This document shows positions 1 to 7,980 of a stretch of 64,000 nucleotides of DNA, in pieces; the first letter of the stretch is position 1; each line of letters opens with the position of its first letter. The position numbers and the translations under genes are program-made. Origin of the DNA: Pseudomonadota bacterium (GTDB lineage Bacteria; Pseudomonadota; Gammaproteobacteria; Burkholderiales; Chitinibacteraceae). The stretch is taken from contig JAGTRM010000014.1 in NCBI GenBank assembly GCA_018261735.1, forward strand, positions 1 to 64,000. Direction: 5' to 3'. The notes beneath the pieces were generated by a model. That model saw only the letters and a program-made list of their open reading frames with translations, did not search any database and was not told the origin of the DNA.

Positions 1-1
1 T

Positions 2-130
2 TCCGCTGCTGCTTCCGCACCGGCCAAGAAGGCTCAAGCTGACGCATCCGCCGTTGCTTCCAAGCCGGCTGCCAAGAAAGCCAAGAAGGCTGCCAAGGCT
101 AAGGCTTCTGCTGCTTCCGCTGCCAAGTAA
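2..130 (+). CDS. C-terminal end of an Ala/Lys/Ser-rich (histone H1-like) protein, partial
   Basis: Only the last 42 codons are in the window; the gene runs in from the left edge and stops with TAA. The visible tail is almost entirely Ala, Lys and Ser with repeated AKKA-type units, ending in AASAAK. Such tails occur in bacterial histone H1-like DNA-binding proteins and in some phasin-type proteins, so a DNA-binding role is possible but cannot be settled from the tail alone. A strong terminator follows 20 bases after the stop. Confidence 0.6.
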   Translation, partial: SAAASAPAKKAQADASAVASKPAAKKAKKAAKAKASAASAAK

Positions 131-151
131 TACTCGCTGCGGTTGACAAGA

Positions 152-184
152 ACGGGGGCGCTTGCGCCCCCGTTTTGCTTTTTT
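152..184 (+). terminator. Rho-independent terminator after the Ala/Lys-rich gene
   Basis: A perfect 10-bp inverted repeat, ACGGGGGCGC and GCGCCCCCGT (152-161 and 164-173), is followed by a T-rich run. It ends transcription of the Ala/Lys-rich gene and overlaps the most upstream possible start of the next gene, which argues for a later start there. Confidence 0.9.
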
Positions 185-207
185 ACGTTGTTGGAATAAT
201 GCTTGTG

Positions 208-1119
208 ATGAAACGTGCCTGGTTGTTGCTGCTTGCTTGCGCCATGCTGATGGTGCTGCTGGTATCGTTGTCGAACCGTTTTACTGCGCCGGCCGAAGCT
301 GCGGCATCGGCACCGGCAACCGCGGTTGCGCGCGAATCGGCCGCGGCGGTTCAGGAACAGCCCGGCAACGGGGTGGAAGAGGCACGCGCCAGCGACGTTG
401 CCGCACAGAATCTGGCCTTGTTCTTCGGCCGCGATGACCGTGTGTTTATCTCCACGCCCTATGCCCAACCGTATTCGGCGGTGGGCAAGATGGAAACGGT
501 GGGCGAGAGTCGCTGTACCGCCACGCTGGTCGCTCCCGATCTGGCGGTGACTGCCGCGCATTGCTTCCTGATGACTCCGCACAAGCTCGATCAGGGCAAG
601 TGGTTCTGGGCGGGTTACCACCAGGGCAAGTGGCAGGCGCGCTATCGGATCGAGGCACAGATTTTTCACCCGAAATTCCGCCAGGGGCTCGACTACAAGG
701 GGGACGATGTCTATATCAAGCCCTCGGCCGCGCCCTATGACATTGCCTGGCTCAAGCTGAAGTTCGTCGATGGCGTTGCGCCGGCACCGATGCCGATCTA
801 TACCGGCAATCATTCCGACGATCTCTTGGTGCGTATCCAGCGTTATGACAGCAAGGTGACGCAAGCGGGTTTTGCGCACGACCACCGCGAGCAGCTGACC
901 GCGCATCAGGGCTGCGCCGTGACCGGGCTGATCGACGACAATACGCTGGAACATCAGTGCGATACCCTTTCCGGCGATAGTGGTTCACCCTTGTGGCTGA
1001 CTACCGAAAATGGCCCGTTGCTGATCGCTGTGCAGAGCTCGGCGCCGGACTGGTTCAATCGCAGCAAGGCCGACAATACCGCGGTCACCGTGCTGCAATT
1101 ACCAAAAAAACCGAAGTGA
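208..1119 (+). CDS. Trypsin-like serine protease, exported or membrane-anchored
   Basis: Chymotrypsin-fold (S1) protease of about 303 residues. The catalytic triad is visible: His118 in the TAAHC motif, Asp178 in YDIAWLKL, and Ser258 in GDSGSP. A short basic start (MKRAW) followed by a hydrophobic stretch of about 20 residues looks like a signal peptide or anchor, so the protease should act in the periplasm or outside the cell. The start at 208 is chosen because it gives a normal signal peptide and lies clear of the upstream terminator; 199 is also possible. An Ala/Glu-rich linker precedes the protease domain. The substrate is unknown. Confidence 0.85.
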   Translation: MKRAWLLLLACAMLMVLLVSLSNRFTAPAEAAASAPATAVARESAAAVQEQPGNGVEEARASDVAAQNLALFFGRDDRVFISTPYAQPYSAVGKMETVGESRCTATLVAPDLAVTAAHCFLMTPHKLDQGKWFWAGYHQGKWQARYRIEAQIFHPKFRQGLDYKGDDVYIKPSAAPYDIAWLKLKFVDGVAPAPMPIYTGNHSDDLLVRIQRYDSKVTQAGFAHDHREQLTAHQGCAVTGLIDDNTLEHQCDTLSGDSGSPLWLTTENGPLLIAVQSSAPDWFNRSKADNTAVTVLQLPKKPK

Positions 1120-1176
1120 TGGCCTGCCGCCAAGGCTGTTAGAATCAACAATCCCACTGCAATTTCAGGAACGCGC

Positions 1177-2433
1177 ATGGATATCCAAGCCTACATGCAA
1201 CAGGTCGGCCGCCAGGCCCGCGCCGCCAGCCGCCTGATGGCCAAGGCCGATACCGGCGCCAAGAACCGCGCGCTGGAAGCGATTGCCGCCGCCATCGAGC
1301 GCGATACCGCCAAGCTGCTCGCTGCCAACGCCGAAGACGTGGCCGTTGCCCGCTCGGAAGGACTGGAAGACTCGTTTGTCGACCGGCTGACGCTGACCGC
1401 CAAGACCGTGGCGACGATGGCCGAAGGCCTGCGCCAGATCGCCGCGCTGCCCGATCCGATCGGCGATATGACCGATCTCAAGTTCCGCCCGACCGGCATT
1501 CAGGTCGGCAAGATGCGCGTACCGCTTGGCGTAATCGGCATCATCTACGAAGCGCGCCCGAACGTGACGGCGGATGCCGCCGGGCTGTGCCTGAAAGCCG
1601 GCAATGCCACGATCCTGCGCGGCGGCAAGGAAGCGATCCGCTCGAACCAGGCGATTGCCGCCTGCGTGCGCGAAGGGCTGGCGGCGGCCGGATTGCCGGA
1701 AACCGCGGTGCAGGTGATCGAAACCACCGACCGCGCCGCGGTGGGTGCGCTGATCACGATGAATGAATACGTGGATGTGATCGTGCCGCGCGGCGGCAAG
1801 AGTCTGATCGCCCGCATCGCGCAGGACGCGCGTGTGCCGGTGATCAAGCATCTCGACGGCGTCTGCCATGTGTATATCGACGACGAAGCCGATCCGGAAA
1901 AAGCGATCCGCATTGCCGACAACGCCAAGACGCAACGCTATGCGCCATGCAATACCATGGAAACGCTGCTGGTCAACGAGAACGTCGCCGATTTGATCCT
2001 GCCGCCGCTGGCTGATATCTATCGCAGCAAGGGTGTGGAAATGCGCGGTTGCGCGCGTACCCGCGCCATCGTGGCTGATGCGATTGCCGCGACCGAAGAA
2101 GACTGGACCACCGAATACTGCGCGCCGATCCTCTCGATCAAGATTGTGGCCGATCTGGACGAGGCGATCGAGCATATCAATACCTACAGCTCGCAACATA
2201 CCGATGCGATCGTCACTGAGAATTACACCAAGGCGCGCCGTTTCCTGCGCGAAGTGGATTCCAGCTCGGTGATGGTGAATGCCTCGACCCGCTTTGCCGA
2301 CGGTTTTGAATACGGCCTGGGCGCGGAAATCGGCATTTCCACCGACAAGATCCATGCGCGCGGCCCGGTTGGCCTCGACGGGCTGACCAGCCAGAAGTGG
2401 GTGGTGTTGGGCGATGGGCAGATAAGAGTTTAA
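1177..2433 (+). CDS. proA: Gamma-glutamyl phosphate reductase (glutamate-5-semialdehyde dehydrogenase)
   Basis: Catalyses the NADPH-dependent reduction of gamma-glutamyl phosphate to glutamate-5-semialdehyde, the second step of proline synthesis. The 418-residue length is normal for ProA. The aldehyde dehydrogenase fold is clear, with family motifs such as [14 protein letters not shown], the segment [11 protein letters not shown] and the active-site Cys in [12 protein letters not shown]. The gene is followed by its own terminator, so it is probably a single-gene unit; proB is not in the window. Confidence 0.97.
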   Translation: MDIQAYMQQVGRQARAASRLMAKADTGAKNRALEAIAAAIERDTAKLLAANAEDVAVARSEGLEDSFVDRLTLTAKTVATMAEGLRQIAALPDPIGDMTDLKFRPTGIQVGKMRVPLGVIGIIYEARPNVTADAAGLCLKAGNATILRGGKEAIRSNQAIAACVREGLAAAGLPETAVQVIETTDRAAVGALITMNEYVDVIVPRGGKSLIARIAQDARVPVIKHLDGVCHVYIDDEADPEKAIRIADNAKTQRYAPCNTMETLLVNENVADLILPPLADIYRSKGVEMRGCARTRAIVADAIAATEEDWTTEYCAPILSIKIVADLDEAIEHINTYSSQHTDAIVTENYTKARRFLREVDSSSVMVNASTRFADGFEYGLGAEIGISTDKIHARGPVGLDGLTSQKWVVLGDGQIRV

Positions 2434-2444
2434 ATCGCGCAGGC

Positions 2445-2467
2445 AAACCCGCCTTCTGGCGGGTTTT
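2445..2467 (+). terminator. Rho-independent terminator after proA
   Basis: The stem AAACCCGCC and GGCGGGTTT surrounds a TTCT loop and is followed by further T residues. It lies between proA and nadD; the nadD start codon is only about 13 bases downstream, so nadD needs a promoter inside or upstream of this point, or relies on readthrough. Confidence 0.85.
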
Positions 2468-2479
2468 TCACAGGGCACC

Positions 2480-3103
2480 ATGAAAACCATCGGCATCTTC
2501 GGCGGCAGTTTCGACCCGGTCCACTTCGGCCACATCGCATTGGCGCGTGGCTTGCGCGATGCGTTTGCGCTGGATGAGGTGCGCTTGATTCCGACCGGCG
2601 AGCCGCCGCACCGCGATGCGCTGAGCGTCTCCGCCGAGCAACGACTGGAGTGGGTTGAGCAGGCGCTGGCGGGTGAATCCGGCCTGGTGGCGGATGATCG
2701 CGAAGTGCGGCGAGCGGGCCTGTGTTACACCATCGATACCCTGGGCGAAATCCAGCAGGAAAATCCGCAGGCCCTGCTGGTCTGGCTGATTGGCGGCGAT
2801 TCCTTCTTCAATCTGAATAAATGGCGGCGCTGGCGCGAGTTGCTGGACGCCGGCCATCTGGTTGTTGCCGCGCGCCCGGGCATCGATCTGGCGGCTTTAC
2901 CACAAGAAATAGCGGCGGAATACGCCGTTCGTGCAGTTTCTGCTTCGCCCGGATCACTCGGGAAAGGTAGAATCAGCGTTTTGCCAATGCCGCTGCTGCC
3001 TTTTTCTTCGACGGATATCCGCGGGAAGCTTGCAAAAGGCGAAGATGTCAGCACATTGACCCCAGTGGCGGCGCAATTGCGCGGCGCTGGCTATTACCGA
3101 TAA
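2480..3103 (+). CDS. nadD: Nicotinate-nucleotide adenylyltransferase
   Basis: Transfers AMP from ATP to nicotinate mononucleotide to give deamido-NAD, in the shared last steps of NAD synthesis. The protein is 207 residues, usual for NadD. The nucleotidyltransferase signature GGSFDPVHFGH lies at residues 8-18, and the C-terminal SSTDIRGKLAKGE matches the ISSTxIR motif of the family. It starts a cluster with rsfS and rlmH, an arrangement common in proteobacteria. Confidence 0.96.
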   Translation: MKTIGIFGGSFDPVHFGHIALARGLRDAFALDEVRLIPTGEPPHRDALSVSAEQRLEWVEQALAGESGLVADDREVRRAGLCYTIDTLGEIQQENPQALLVWLIGGDSFFNLNKWRRWRELLDAGHLVVAARPGIDLAALPQEIAAEYAVRAVSASPGSLGKGRISVLPMPLLPFSSTDIRGKLAKGEDVSTLTPVAAQLRGAGYYR

Positions 3104-3113
3104 CGGATACCGA

Positions 3114-3497
3114 ATGGACGAAATGATTCAAAAAATGCGCGATGTAGCTGTCGCCGCGCTCGAAGATGTCAAGGCGAAAGAAATCCTTGCACTCGATACC
3201 ACCAAGCTCACCGACATGTTTGAATGCATGATCGTGGCCACCGGCGATTCCAACCGGCAGGTGCGCGCGCTGGCCAACAATGTGCGCGAAGAACTGAAAG
3301 CCAAGGGCTACGACATCATCAGCACCGAAGGCGAGGAATACGGCGAGTGGGTGCTGGTCGATGCCGGCAACGTGATCGTGCATGTGATGCTGCCGGCCGT
3401 ACGCGACTACTACGATCTGGAACAACTGTGGGGCGGCCAGAAGCCGACCTTCAACCCGATCGGCAAGCCGTGGAGCGCGGCGGACAAGGAAGATTAA
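3114..3497 (+). CDS. rsfS: Ribosomal silencing factor RsfS
   Basis: The 127-residue protein belongs to the RsfS/Iojap family, which binds ribosomal protein L14 on the 50S subunit and blocks joining of subunits when nutrients are short. Family segments such as ILALDTTKLTDMFECMIVATG, split by variable parts, and GEEYGEWVLVDAGNVIVHVM with the DYYDLEQLW motif near the end are all present. It lies 10 bases after nadD and is likely cotranscribed with it. Confidence 0.95.
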   Translation: MDEMIQKMRDVAVAALEDVKAKEILALDTTKLTDMFECMIVATGDSNRQVRALANNVREELKAKGYDIISTEGEEYGEWVLVDAGNVIVHVMLPAVRDYYDLEQLWGGQKPTFNPIGKPWSAADKED

Positions 3498-3520
3498 GCT
3501 TGTCTGTGCCTCGCAAACCA

Positions 3521-3554
3521 AACCCCAGCGCATGCGTTGGGGTTTTCTTCTTTT
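3521..3554 (+). terminator. Rho-independent terminator between rsfS and rlmH
   Basis: An ACCCCAGCG stem pairs with CGTTGGGGT across a CATG loop, followed by TTTCTTCTTTT. It could attenuate transcription from nadD-rsfS into rlmH, whose ATG is only 12 bases further on. Confidence 0.75.
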
Positions 3555-3566
3555 GATGGGTTACCG

Positions 3567-4037
3567 ATGAAGCTCTACCTGATTGCCGTAGGTCACAAGA
3601 TGCCGGACTGGATCAGCGCCGGTTACGAGGAATTCGCCAAGCGCATGCCGCGCGATTTTCCGTTGCAACTGATCGAACTCAAGCCGGACAAGCGCAATGC
3701 CGGACGCACGCCGCAGCAGGTGATGGCGGAGGAGGCCGAGCGTATCTTGGCAGCGATCCCGAGCGATGCGCGCGTGCTAGCGCTGGACGAGCGCGGGGCG
3801 AACTGGACGACGATGAAGCTTGCCGAGAACATGAAGGATTGGCAGCGCGACGGGCGCGATACGGTATTCATCATCGGTGGCACCGACGGGCTGGATCCGA
3901 GCGTGAAGAAGCGCGCGGATCAGTTGTTGCAGCTTTCGGCGATGACCTTGCCGCACGGGATGGTGCGTGTGTTGCTGGCGGAGCAGTTGTATCGGGCGGT
4001 TTCAATTCTGAATAACCATCCGTATCACCGCGAATGA
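3567..4037 (+). CDS. rlmH: 23S rRNA pseudouridine-1915 N3-methyltransferase
   Basis: RlmH is a SPOUT-class methyltransferase that uses S-adenosylmethionine to methylate the N3 of pseudouridine 1915 in helix 69 of 23S rRNA. From the ATG at 3567 the protein is 156 residues, the standard length, beginning [15 protein letters not shown]. The C-terminal SPOUT knot signature is visible in [11 protein letters not shown] and [17 protein letters not shown], ending in NHPYHRE as in most family members. An upstream in-frame start at 3537 would add ten unconserved residues and sits in the terminator. Confidence 0.97.
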   Translation: MKLYLIAVGHKMPDWISAGYEEFAKRMPRDFPLQLIELKPDKRNAGRTPQQVMAEEAERILAAIPSDARVLALDERGANWTTMKLAENMKDWQRDGRDTVFIIGGTDGLDPSVKKRADQLLQLSAMTLPHGMVRVLLAEQLYRAVSILNNHPYHRE

Positions 4038-4043
4038 TGTCAG

Positions 4044-4165
4044 GCGGCTGCGCCTGCGCATCTTGCGGTCGGGCAGTTCTCGCAATCCTCATGGACTACT
4101 TGTCCATTCCGGTTGCTGTGCGCTGGCCTTCCGCAACCTGCTTTGGCTCGCTCGCCTGCCGGTGC
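4044..4165 (+). repeat. Dispersed intergenic repeat, family A, copy 1
   Basis: This stretch right after rlmH matches the reverse complement of 18812-18936 over nearly its whole length (for example GGCGGCTGCGCCT, CATCTTGC, GTCGGGC, AATCCTCATG, TCCGGTT, CAACCTGCTTTGGC and TCGCTCGCC are shared). The core has an interrupted inverted repeat. No coding function is seen. It is continuous with the family B repeat that follows, and together they fill the gap 4038-4790. Confidence 0.75.
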
Positions 4166-4224
4166 ATGGATGATGAAGCCGTCGAAAGACGGCATTTTTA
4201 TTTTATGCGCCTAACGGCGCGGTG

Positions 4225-4700
4225 GTTTGGAGCCGTTTCCGCACGGCGGGCAGGAAGGGGGCTTTGCGTCGCCAAAGCCCCCTTCACCCCAAAGGCGCCC
4301 CCGCCCTGCGGCGCTCCGCGCTTCCCTCGGTCGGTCGCGAGCCTATGGTCTCGCTCCACTCGCTCGGCGCTGGTCCCAGGGGATGGGGGAATCGTCTGCC
4401 AATCAGATGGTTGTGTCACTTGTATAGAATTCAAAATCGTTGCAAGACTGTTCTTGCAACAGCCCGTGGTTATGCCGCCCAAATCCCCTGAAGCAAGCCG
4501 AGCATCGCAGCTGGGCGCGGGAATTCGGCGAGGACTGTTTGAGCCCCGCAGGGGCGAGTTCCGCAGCCGCCGCGTTTGGCGAGAAGCGCAGGGAACCCGA
4601 AGGGCTGGCTGTTGGGGTCGCCTTGGGGGTGAAGGGGGGATTGGCGAAGCAATACCCCCTTCCCGGGGCGGGACGGAAACCCGCCTTCAAAACAACGCGC
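4225..4700 (+). repeat. Dispersed composite repeat, family B, copy 1
   Basis: About 475 bp with no credible gene. It shares long blocks with 11395-11900: the CGGTCGCGAGCCT/GGTCTCGCTCCACTC block, the GCCGAGCATCGCAGCTGGGCG block, GGCGAGGACTGTTTGAGCCC, GGGGCGAGTTCCGCAGCCGCC and GGGGTCGCCTT. A perfect 13-bp inverted repeat, GAAGGGGGCTTTG and CAAAGCCCCCTTC (4254-4266 and 4273-4285), lies at its left. Sequences of this kind are often mis-annotated as small proteins in proteobacterial genomes. Reading frames across it are all open by composition and none shows a recognisable domain. Confidence 0.75.
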
Positions 4701-4790
4701 GAAGCGCAAAAAAGAGAAAGCCGCCTTGCGGCGGCAAACCCGGATGGCGCCGCAAAGCGGCTTATCCAGGCTACGCTTGCTTCATAACAG

Positions 4791-5291
4791 CTATAAGACT
4801 TTGTGAAAATTGAGATAGGGGGAAATGGCTGCGTCGAGTTTGTTTATGTGATCGTTGATATGCGAATAGGCATCCTGCATTCCAATCATCATTTTCATAT
4901 ACTCTTCCGGACTTGCTCGCTCCAAGTCACTACCGTGTTGCTTGAATCCAATTATTTTAAAAGCAGCCGAGTTTATTGATTCTAATAAGTCTAATACTGT
5001 TGAATTTTTGTCAAAAAGGAATATGGATTCTTGTTTTGCGATGATGAATTCTTTGTGAGAGCGAGAAAGCTGACCAACTTCCTTTGATTTATCAAATTCC
5101 ACCAAATTTTGATAGAAATTGATGGTTTTTACATAAATTTCGAATCGTCTGTTGTAAAGATCAAGGCGTAATTTTTCTCGGTTTGTTTTCCATTGCTGAT
5201 GTGCCACCCATGCAACAAATAAGGTAATAAGTACTGGTGTAATCGCAACAAGATAATCAAACCAATTTCTATGGTCAACAATGCCTGGCAT
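4791..5291 (-). CDS. AT-rich hypothetical protein with one N-terminal membrane helix
   Basis: From the ATG at 5291, preceded by AGGAGA, the product is 166 residues. One hydrophobic helix (about residues 11-33, DYLVAITPVLITLFVAWVAH) is followed by QQWKTNREKLRLDLYNRRF and a long helical cytoplasmic part. This layout (N-terminal helix, then a KLRLDLYxRRF segment) is common in small accessory proteins of unknown function. The base composition is much more AT-rich than neighbouring genes, and it is hemmed in by repeats, so it was probably acquired. I do not assign a function. Confidence 0.7.
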   Translation of the reverse strand: MPGIVDHRNWFDYLVAITPVLITLFVAWVAHQQWKTNREKLRLDLYNRRFEIYVKTINFYQNLVEFDKSKEVGQLSRSHKEFIIAKQESIFLFDKNSTVLDLLESINSAAFKIIGFKQHGSDLERASPEEYMKMMIGMQDAYSHINDHINKLDAAISPYLNFHKVL

Positions 5292-5334
5292 GGGAATCTC
5301 CTGATTCAATATGCACACTTGGCTGATTTTTCTG

Positions 5335-5724
5335 TCAAAGACCCGAGCCCGCCACCATCACTCCATCCGCCTCCACCAACGCCCCCTTCGGCAAAGCCGC
5401 CGCCTGCACCGCCGCCCGCGCCGGATACGGCGCGGTGAAATACTCGCCCATGATCTCGTTCAGACGCGCGAAGTTGGCCAAGTCGGTCACGAATACACCG
5501 AGCTTCACGATATCCGACAGATCGCCGCCGGCCGCCTGGCACACCGCACGCAGGTTCTGGAATACGCGATGTGTTTGCGCTTCGAAGCCTTCGGCCAGCG
5601 CGCCGCTTGCCGGATCGAGGCCGATCTGGCCGGAGAGGTAGACCGTGTTGCCGACCTTCACGGCCTGGGAGTAGGTGCCGACGGCTTTCGGGGCGGCGTC
5701 GCTGTGGATGATGGTTTTGCTCAT
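5335..5724 (-). CDS. ridA: RidA family deaminase
   Basis: RidA (YjgF/YER057c/UK114) proteins hydrolyse reactive enamine/imine intermediates made by PLP enzymes, releasing ammonia and protecting those enzymes. The 129-residue product has the family pattern: [28 protein letters not shown] near the N terminus, [26 protein letters not shown] in the middle, and [20 protein letters not shown] at the end, in pieces separated by variable residues. The substrate-binding Arg sits in PYPARAAVQ. The start is supported by AAGGA upstream. Several RidA subfamilies exist, so the symbol is a family call. Confidence 0.92.
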   Translation of the reverse strand: MSKTIIHSDAAPKAVGTYSQAVKVGNTVYLSGQIGLDPASGALAEGFEAQTHRVFQNLRAVCQAAGGDLSDIVKLGVFVTDLANFARLNEIMGEYFTAPYPARAAVQAAALPKGALVEADGVMVAGSGL

Positions 5725-5797
5725 GATTTTTCCTTTTTGGAGAGATTTTTCTGGATGATCCCAGAATCAGGACTTGTGAGGAAATCGTAGCGAGTGG

Positions 5798-5893
5798 TCC
5801 GCAGCGGGGTGCGGACGGAGCGCAGAAACCGGAATGTACATGTGAGTACATGAGGATTTCGAGCACCGCCCAAGCCCCGATCCGGGCCGCGCA
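5798..5893 (-). repeat. Dispersed intergenic repeat, family A, copy 2
   Basis: The reverse strand reads GGGCGGTGCTCGAAATCCTC followed by ATGTACTCACATGTACATTCC, matching the core of the copy at 18812-18936. It fills most of the 190-bp gap between ridA and hemW. The inner TGTAC and GTACA units form a small inverted repeat. The outer parts have diverged more than in the other two copies. Confidence 0.65.
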
Positions 5894-5913
5894 GTAGATT
5901 TAGTCATAAGTCC

Positions 5914-7083
5914 TCAGGGTAAGAAGCGTTCCAGTAAGTTATTCAAATAACGCTGCCCCTTTGCCGTTGGCCAAGCGCGCAGATGGTCGCGCGCGAGCAG
6001 GCCTTCTTTCTCGGCGCGCTCGAACTCCGCTAGCACGGTCGTCAGCGGCAAGCCGGTGCGCTCGGTAAACAGCGCCAGGTCGAAGCCTTCGGTCAGGCGC
6101 AGGGCGTTGAGCATGAATTCGAACGGCAGTTGTTCGTGCGGCACGACTTCTTCGCTCTGCATGGCCGAGCCTTGCTGGATGCGGGTCAGGTATTCGGTCG
6201 GATGGCGGTAACGGGTCTGGCGCACGATGCGGTCGGGGAAGCTGATCTTGCCGTGCGCGCCGGCGCCGATGCCCACATAGTCGCCGAACTGCCAGTAGTT
6301 CAGGTTGTGTTTCGTGCGCCGGCCCGGTCTGGCGAAGGCCGAGGTCTCGTAGTGCTCGAAACCGGCAGCGGCGAGATGCACCTCGATGGCTTCCTGCATG
6401 TCGGCCGACAAATCGTCATCCGGCAGCGGCGGTGGGGCGGCGGCGAAGGCGGTGTTGGGTTCCAGCGTCAGGTGGTAGGCGGAAAGATGCGTCGAGCCAG
6501 CGGCAATCGCCGTGTCGATGTCGGCCAGCGCTTCGGCCAGCGTTTGCTGCGGCAGCGCGTACATCAGGTCGAGGTTGAAGTTGTCGAAGTTGGCGCGGGC
6601 GATCTCGATCGCCTTGTGCGCTTCTTCGCTGCTGTGCACGCGTCCCAAGGCTTGCAGATGGCGGTCATTGAAGCTCTGGATGCCGATCGATAGCCGGTTG
6701 ATGCCGGCGGCGCGGTAGCCAGCGAACTTCTCGGCCTCGAACGTACCGGGGTTGGCCTCCAGCGTGATTTCGGCTTCCGGCAACAGCCGCACGCGCGCGC
6801 GGATCGCGTCGAGCAGGCGGCTGATCGCGGCGGCGGAAAACAGGCTCGGCGTGCCGCCGCCCATGAAGATGGTCAGCACCGGCCGGCCCCAGAACAGCGG
6901 CAGGCTGTGTTCCAGATCGAGGATCAGCGCATCAATATATTTGTCTTCCGGCAGGCCGCTTTTCACCGCGTGCGAATTGAAATCGCAGTACGGGCACTTG
7001 CGGATGCACCACGGGAAGTGGATATAGAGCGACAGCGGCGGCAGGATCGGCAGCGACCAATGGCCGGCGGAAATCGGTTTCAT
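5914..7083 (-). CDS. hemW: Heme chaperone HemW (radical SAM)
   Basis: HemW is a radical-SAM protein that binds heme and passes it to target proteins; it was long annotated as an oxygen-independent coproporphyrinogen oxidase. The 389-residue product has the CX3CX2C cluster motif in CIRKCPYCDF, without the extra N-terminal Cys of true HemN. The TIFMGGGTPSL and RLSIGIQSFNDRHLQALGR segments are typical. The start overlaps the stop of the small upstream gene by four bases, so it is translated as part of rdgB-small gene-hemW. Confidence 0.93.
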   Translation of the reverse strand: MKPISAGHWSLPILPPLSLYIHFPWCIRKCPYCDFNSHAVKSGLPEDKYIDALILDLEHSLPLFWGRPVLTIFMGGGTPSLFSAAAISRLLDAIRARVRLLPEAEITLEANPGTFEAEKFAGYRAAGINRLSIGIQSFNDRHLQALGRVHSSEEAHKAIEIARANFDNFNLDLMYALPQQTLAEALADIDTAIAAGSTHLSAYHLTLEPNTAFAAAPPPLPDDDLSADMQEAIEVHLAAAGFEHYETSAFARPGRRTKHNLNYWQFGDYVGIGAGAHGKISFPDRIVRQTRYRHPTEYLTRIQQGSAMQSEEVVPHEQLPFEFMLNALRLTEGFDLALFTERTGLPLTTVLAEFERAEKEGLLARDHLRAWPTAKGQRYLNNLLERFLP

Positions 7084-7304
7084 GGCTTGCCGTACGGGTT
7101 GACCAGCTTGTCGACGAGGTCATGCAGTACTTCGCGCAACTGGGTTTCCGAGACTTCCATCAGCAGCCCGTCTTCGAACAGGTCTTGCGCCATTTGTTTG
7201 AGTTCGTCGAGGTTCTCGTTCATCACCTTCACCTTCTCGGTGCAGGAGACCACCGATCCATCGTCACGCAGCCACACGGCCCAGCGTTTTTCGTCGTTGC
7301 TCAC
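7080..7304 (-). CDS. Small conserved hypothetical protein between rdgB and hemW
   Basis: A 74-residue acidic protein, MSNDEKRWAVWL... ending in VNPYGKP. It overlaps rdgB by four bases upstream and hemW by four bases downstream, which is strong evidence that it is a real, translationally coupled gene. It contains no membrane helix and no motif that I recognise; it is predicted to be mostly helical in its second half. Confidence 0.8.
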   Translation of the reverse strand: MSNDEKRWAVWLRDDGSVVSCTEKVKVMNENLDELKQMAQDLFEDGLLMEVSETQLREVLHDLVDKLVNPYGKP

Positions 7305-7894
7305 AACCCGTGCTCCTTCAGCTTGGCAATCAGTTCGCGCAGCGCCTTGCCGCGGTGCGAGATCAGGCTTTTTTCTTCCGCGCTGATTTCCGCCACGGTC
7401 TTGCCGAACTGCGGCAGGAAGAAGTACGGGTCGTAGCCGAAGCCGCCTTCGCCCTGCGCGGTATCGACGATCTCGCCGTCGAGAAAGCCGTCGGCGATCA
7501 GCGGTTGCGGGTCGTCGGCGTGGCGCACCAGCACCAGCGCGGCGTAGTAATAGGCGCGGCGGTCAGACTGCCCGGCGAGTTCGGCGACCAGCTTTTCGTT
7601 GTTGCGCGCGTCGGATTTCGGCTCGCCGGCATAGCGGGCGGAATACACGCCAGGCGCGCCGCCGAGCGCATGCACGCAGATGCCGGAATCGTCGGCGAGC
7701 GCGGGCAGGCCGGTGGCCTGTGCGGCGTGACGCGCCTTGGCCAGCGCGTTTTCGACGAAGGTGGCGTGCGGCTCTTCGGCTTCGGTTACGCCGAGCTGGC
7801 CTTGCGGGATGATTTCGATGTCGAGATCGGCGAATAGACGCGCGAATTCGCGCAGTTTGCCTGCGTTGTTGCTGGCGAGAACGATTTTTTTCAT
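7301..7894 (-). CDS. rdgB: XTP/dITP pyrophosphatase (non-canonical purine NTPase)
   Basis: Hydrolyses dITP, ITP and XTP to monophosphates so that deaminated purines are not built into DNA or RNA. From the ATG at 7894 the protein has 197 residues and begins MKKIVLASNNAGKLREF, the normal Ham1/RdgB start with the SNNxGK motif. The DDSGICVHALGGAPGVYSAR segment and the C-terminal ISHRGKAL motif are both present. A longer frame would add 25 unconserved residues. It is the first gene of a three-gene unit with the small gene and hemW, divergent from norR. Confidence 0.96.
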   Translation of the reverse strand: MKKIVLASNNAGKLREFARLFADLDIEIIPQGQLGVTEAEEPHATFVENALAKARHAAQATGLPALADDSGICVHALGGAPGVYSARYAGEPKSDARNNEKLVAELAGQSDRRAYYYAALVLVRHADDPQPLIADGFLDGEIVDTAQGEGGFGYDPYFFLPQFGKTVAEISAEEKSLISHRGKALRELIAKLKEHGL

Positions 7895-7980
7895 GGCAGG
7901 GCGTACGCAATTATTACAGCCTGCAAGTTTACCTGTTTGACTATATGATTGGCCGACCATTCCTTTCAACTTTTACCATC

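Noticed and set aside
4034..4813. A 259-codon plus-strand frame after rlmH
   Set aside because: It lies wholly in family A and B repeats; its translation is like the spurious small proteins often annotated from such repeats.
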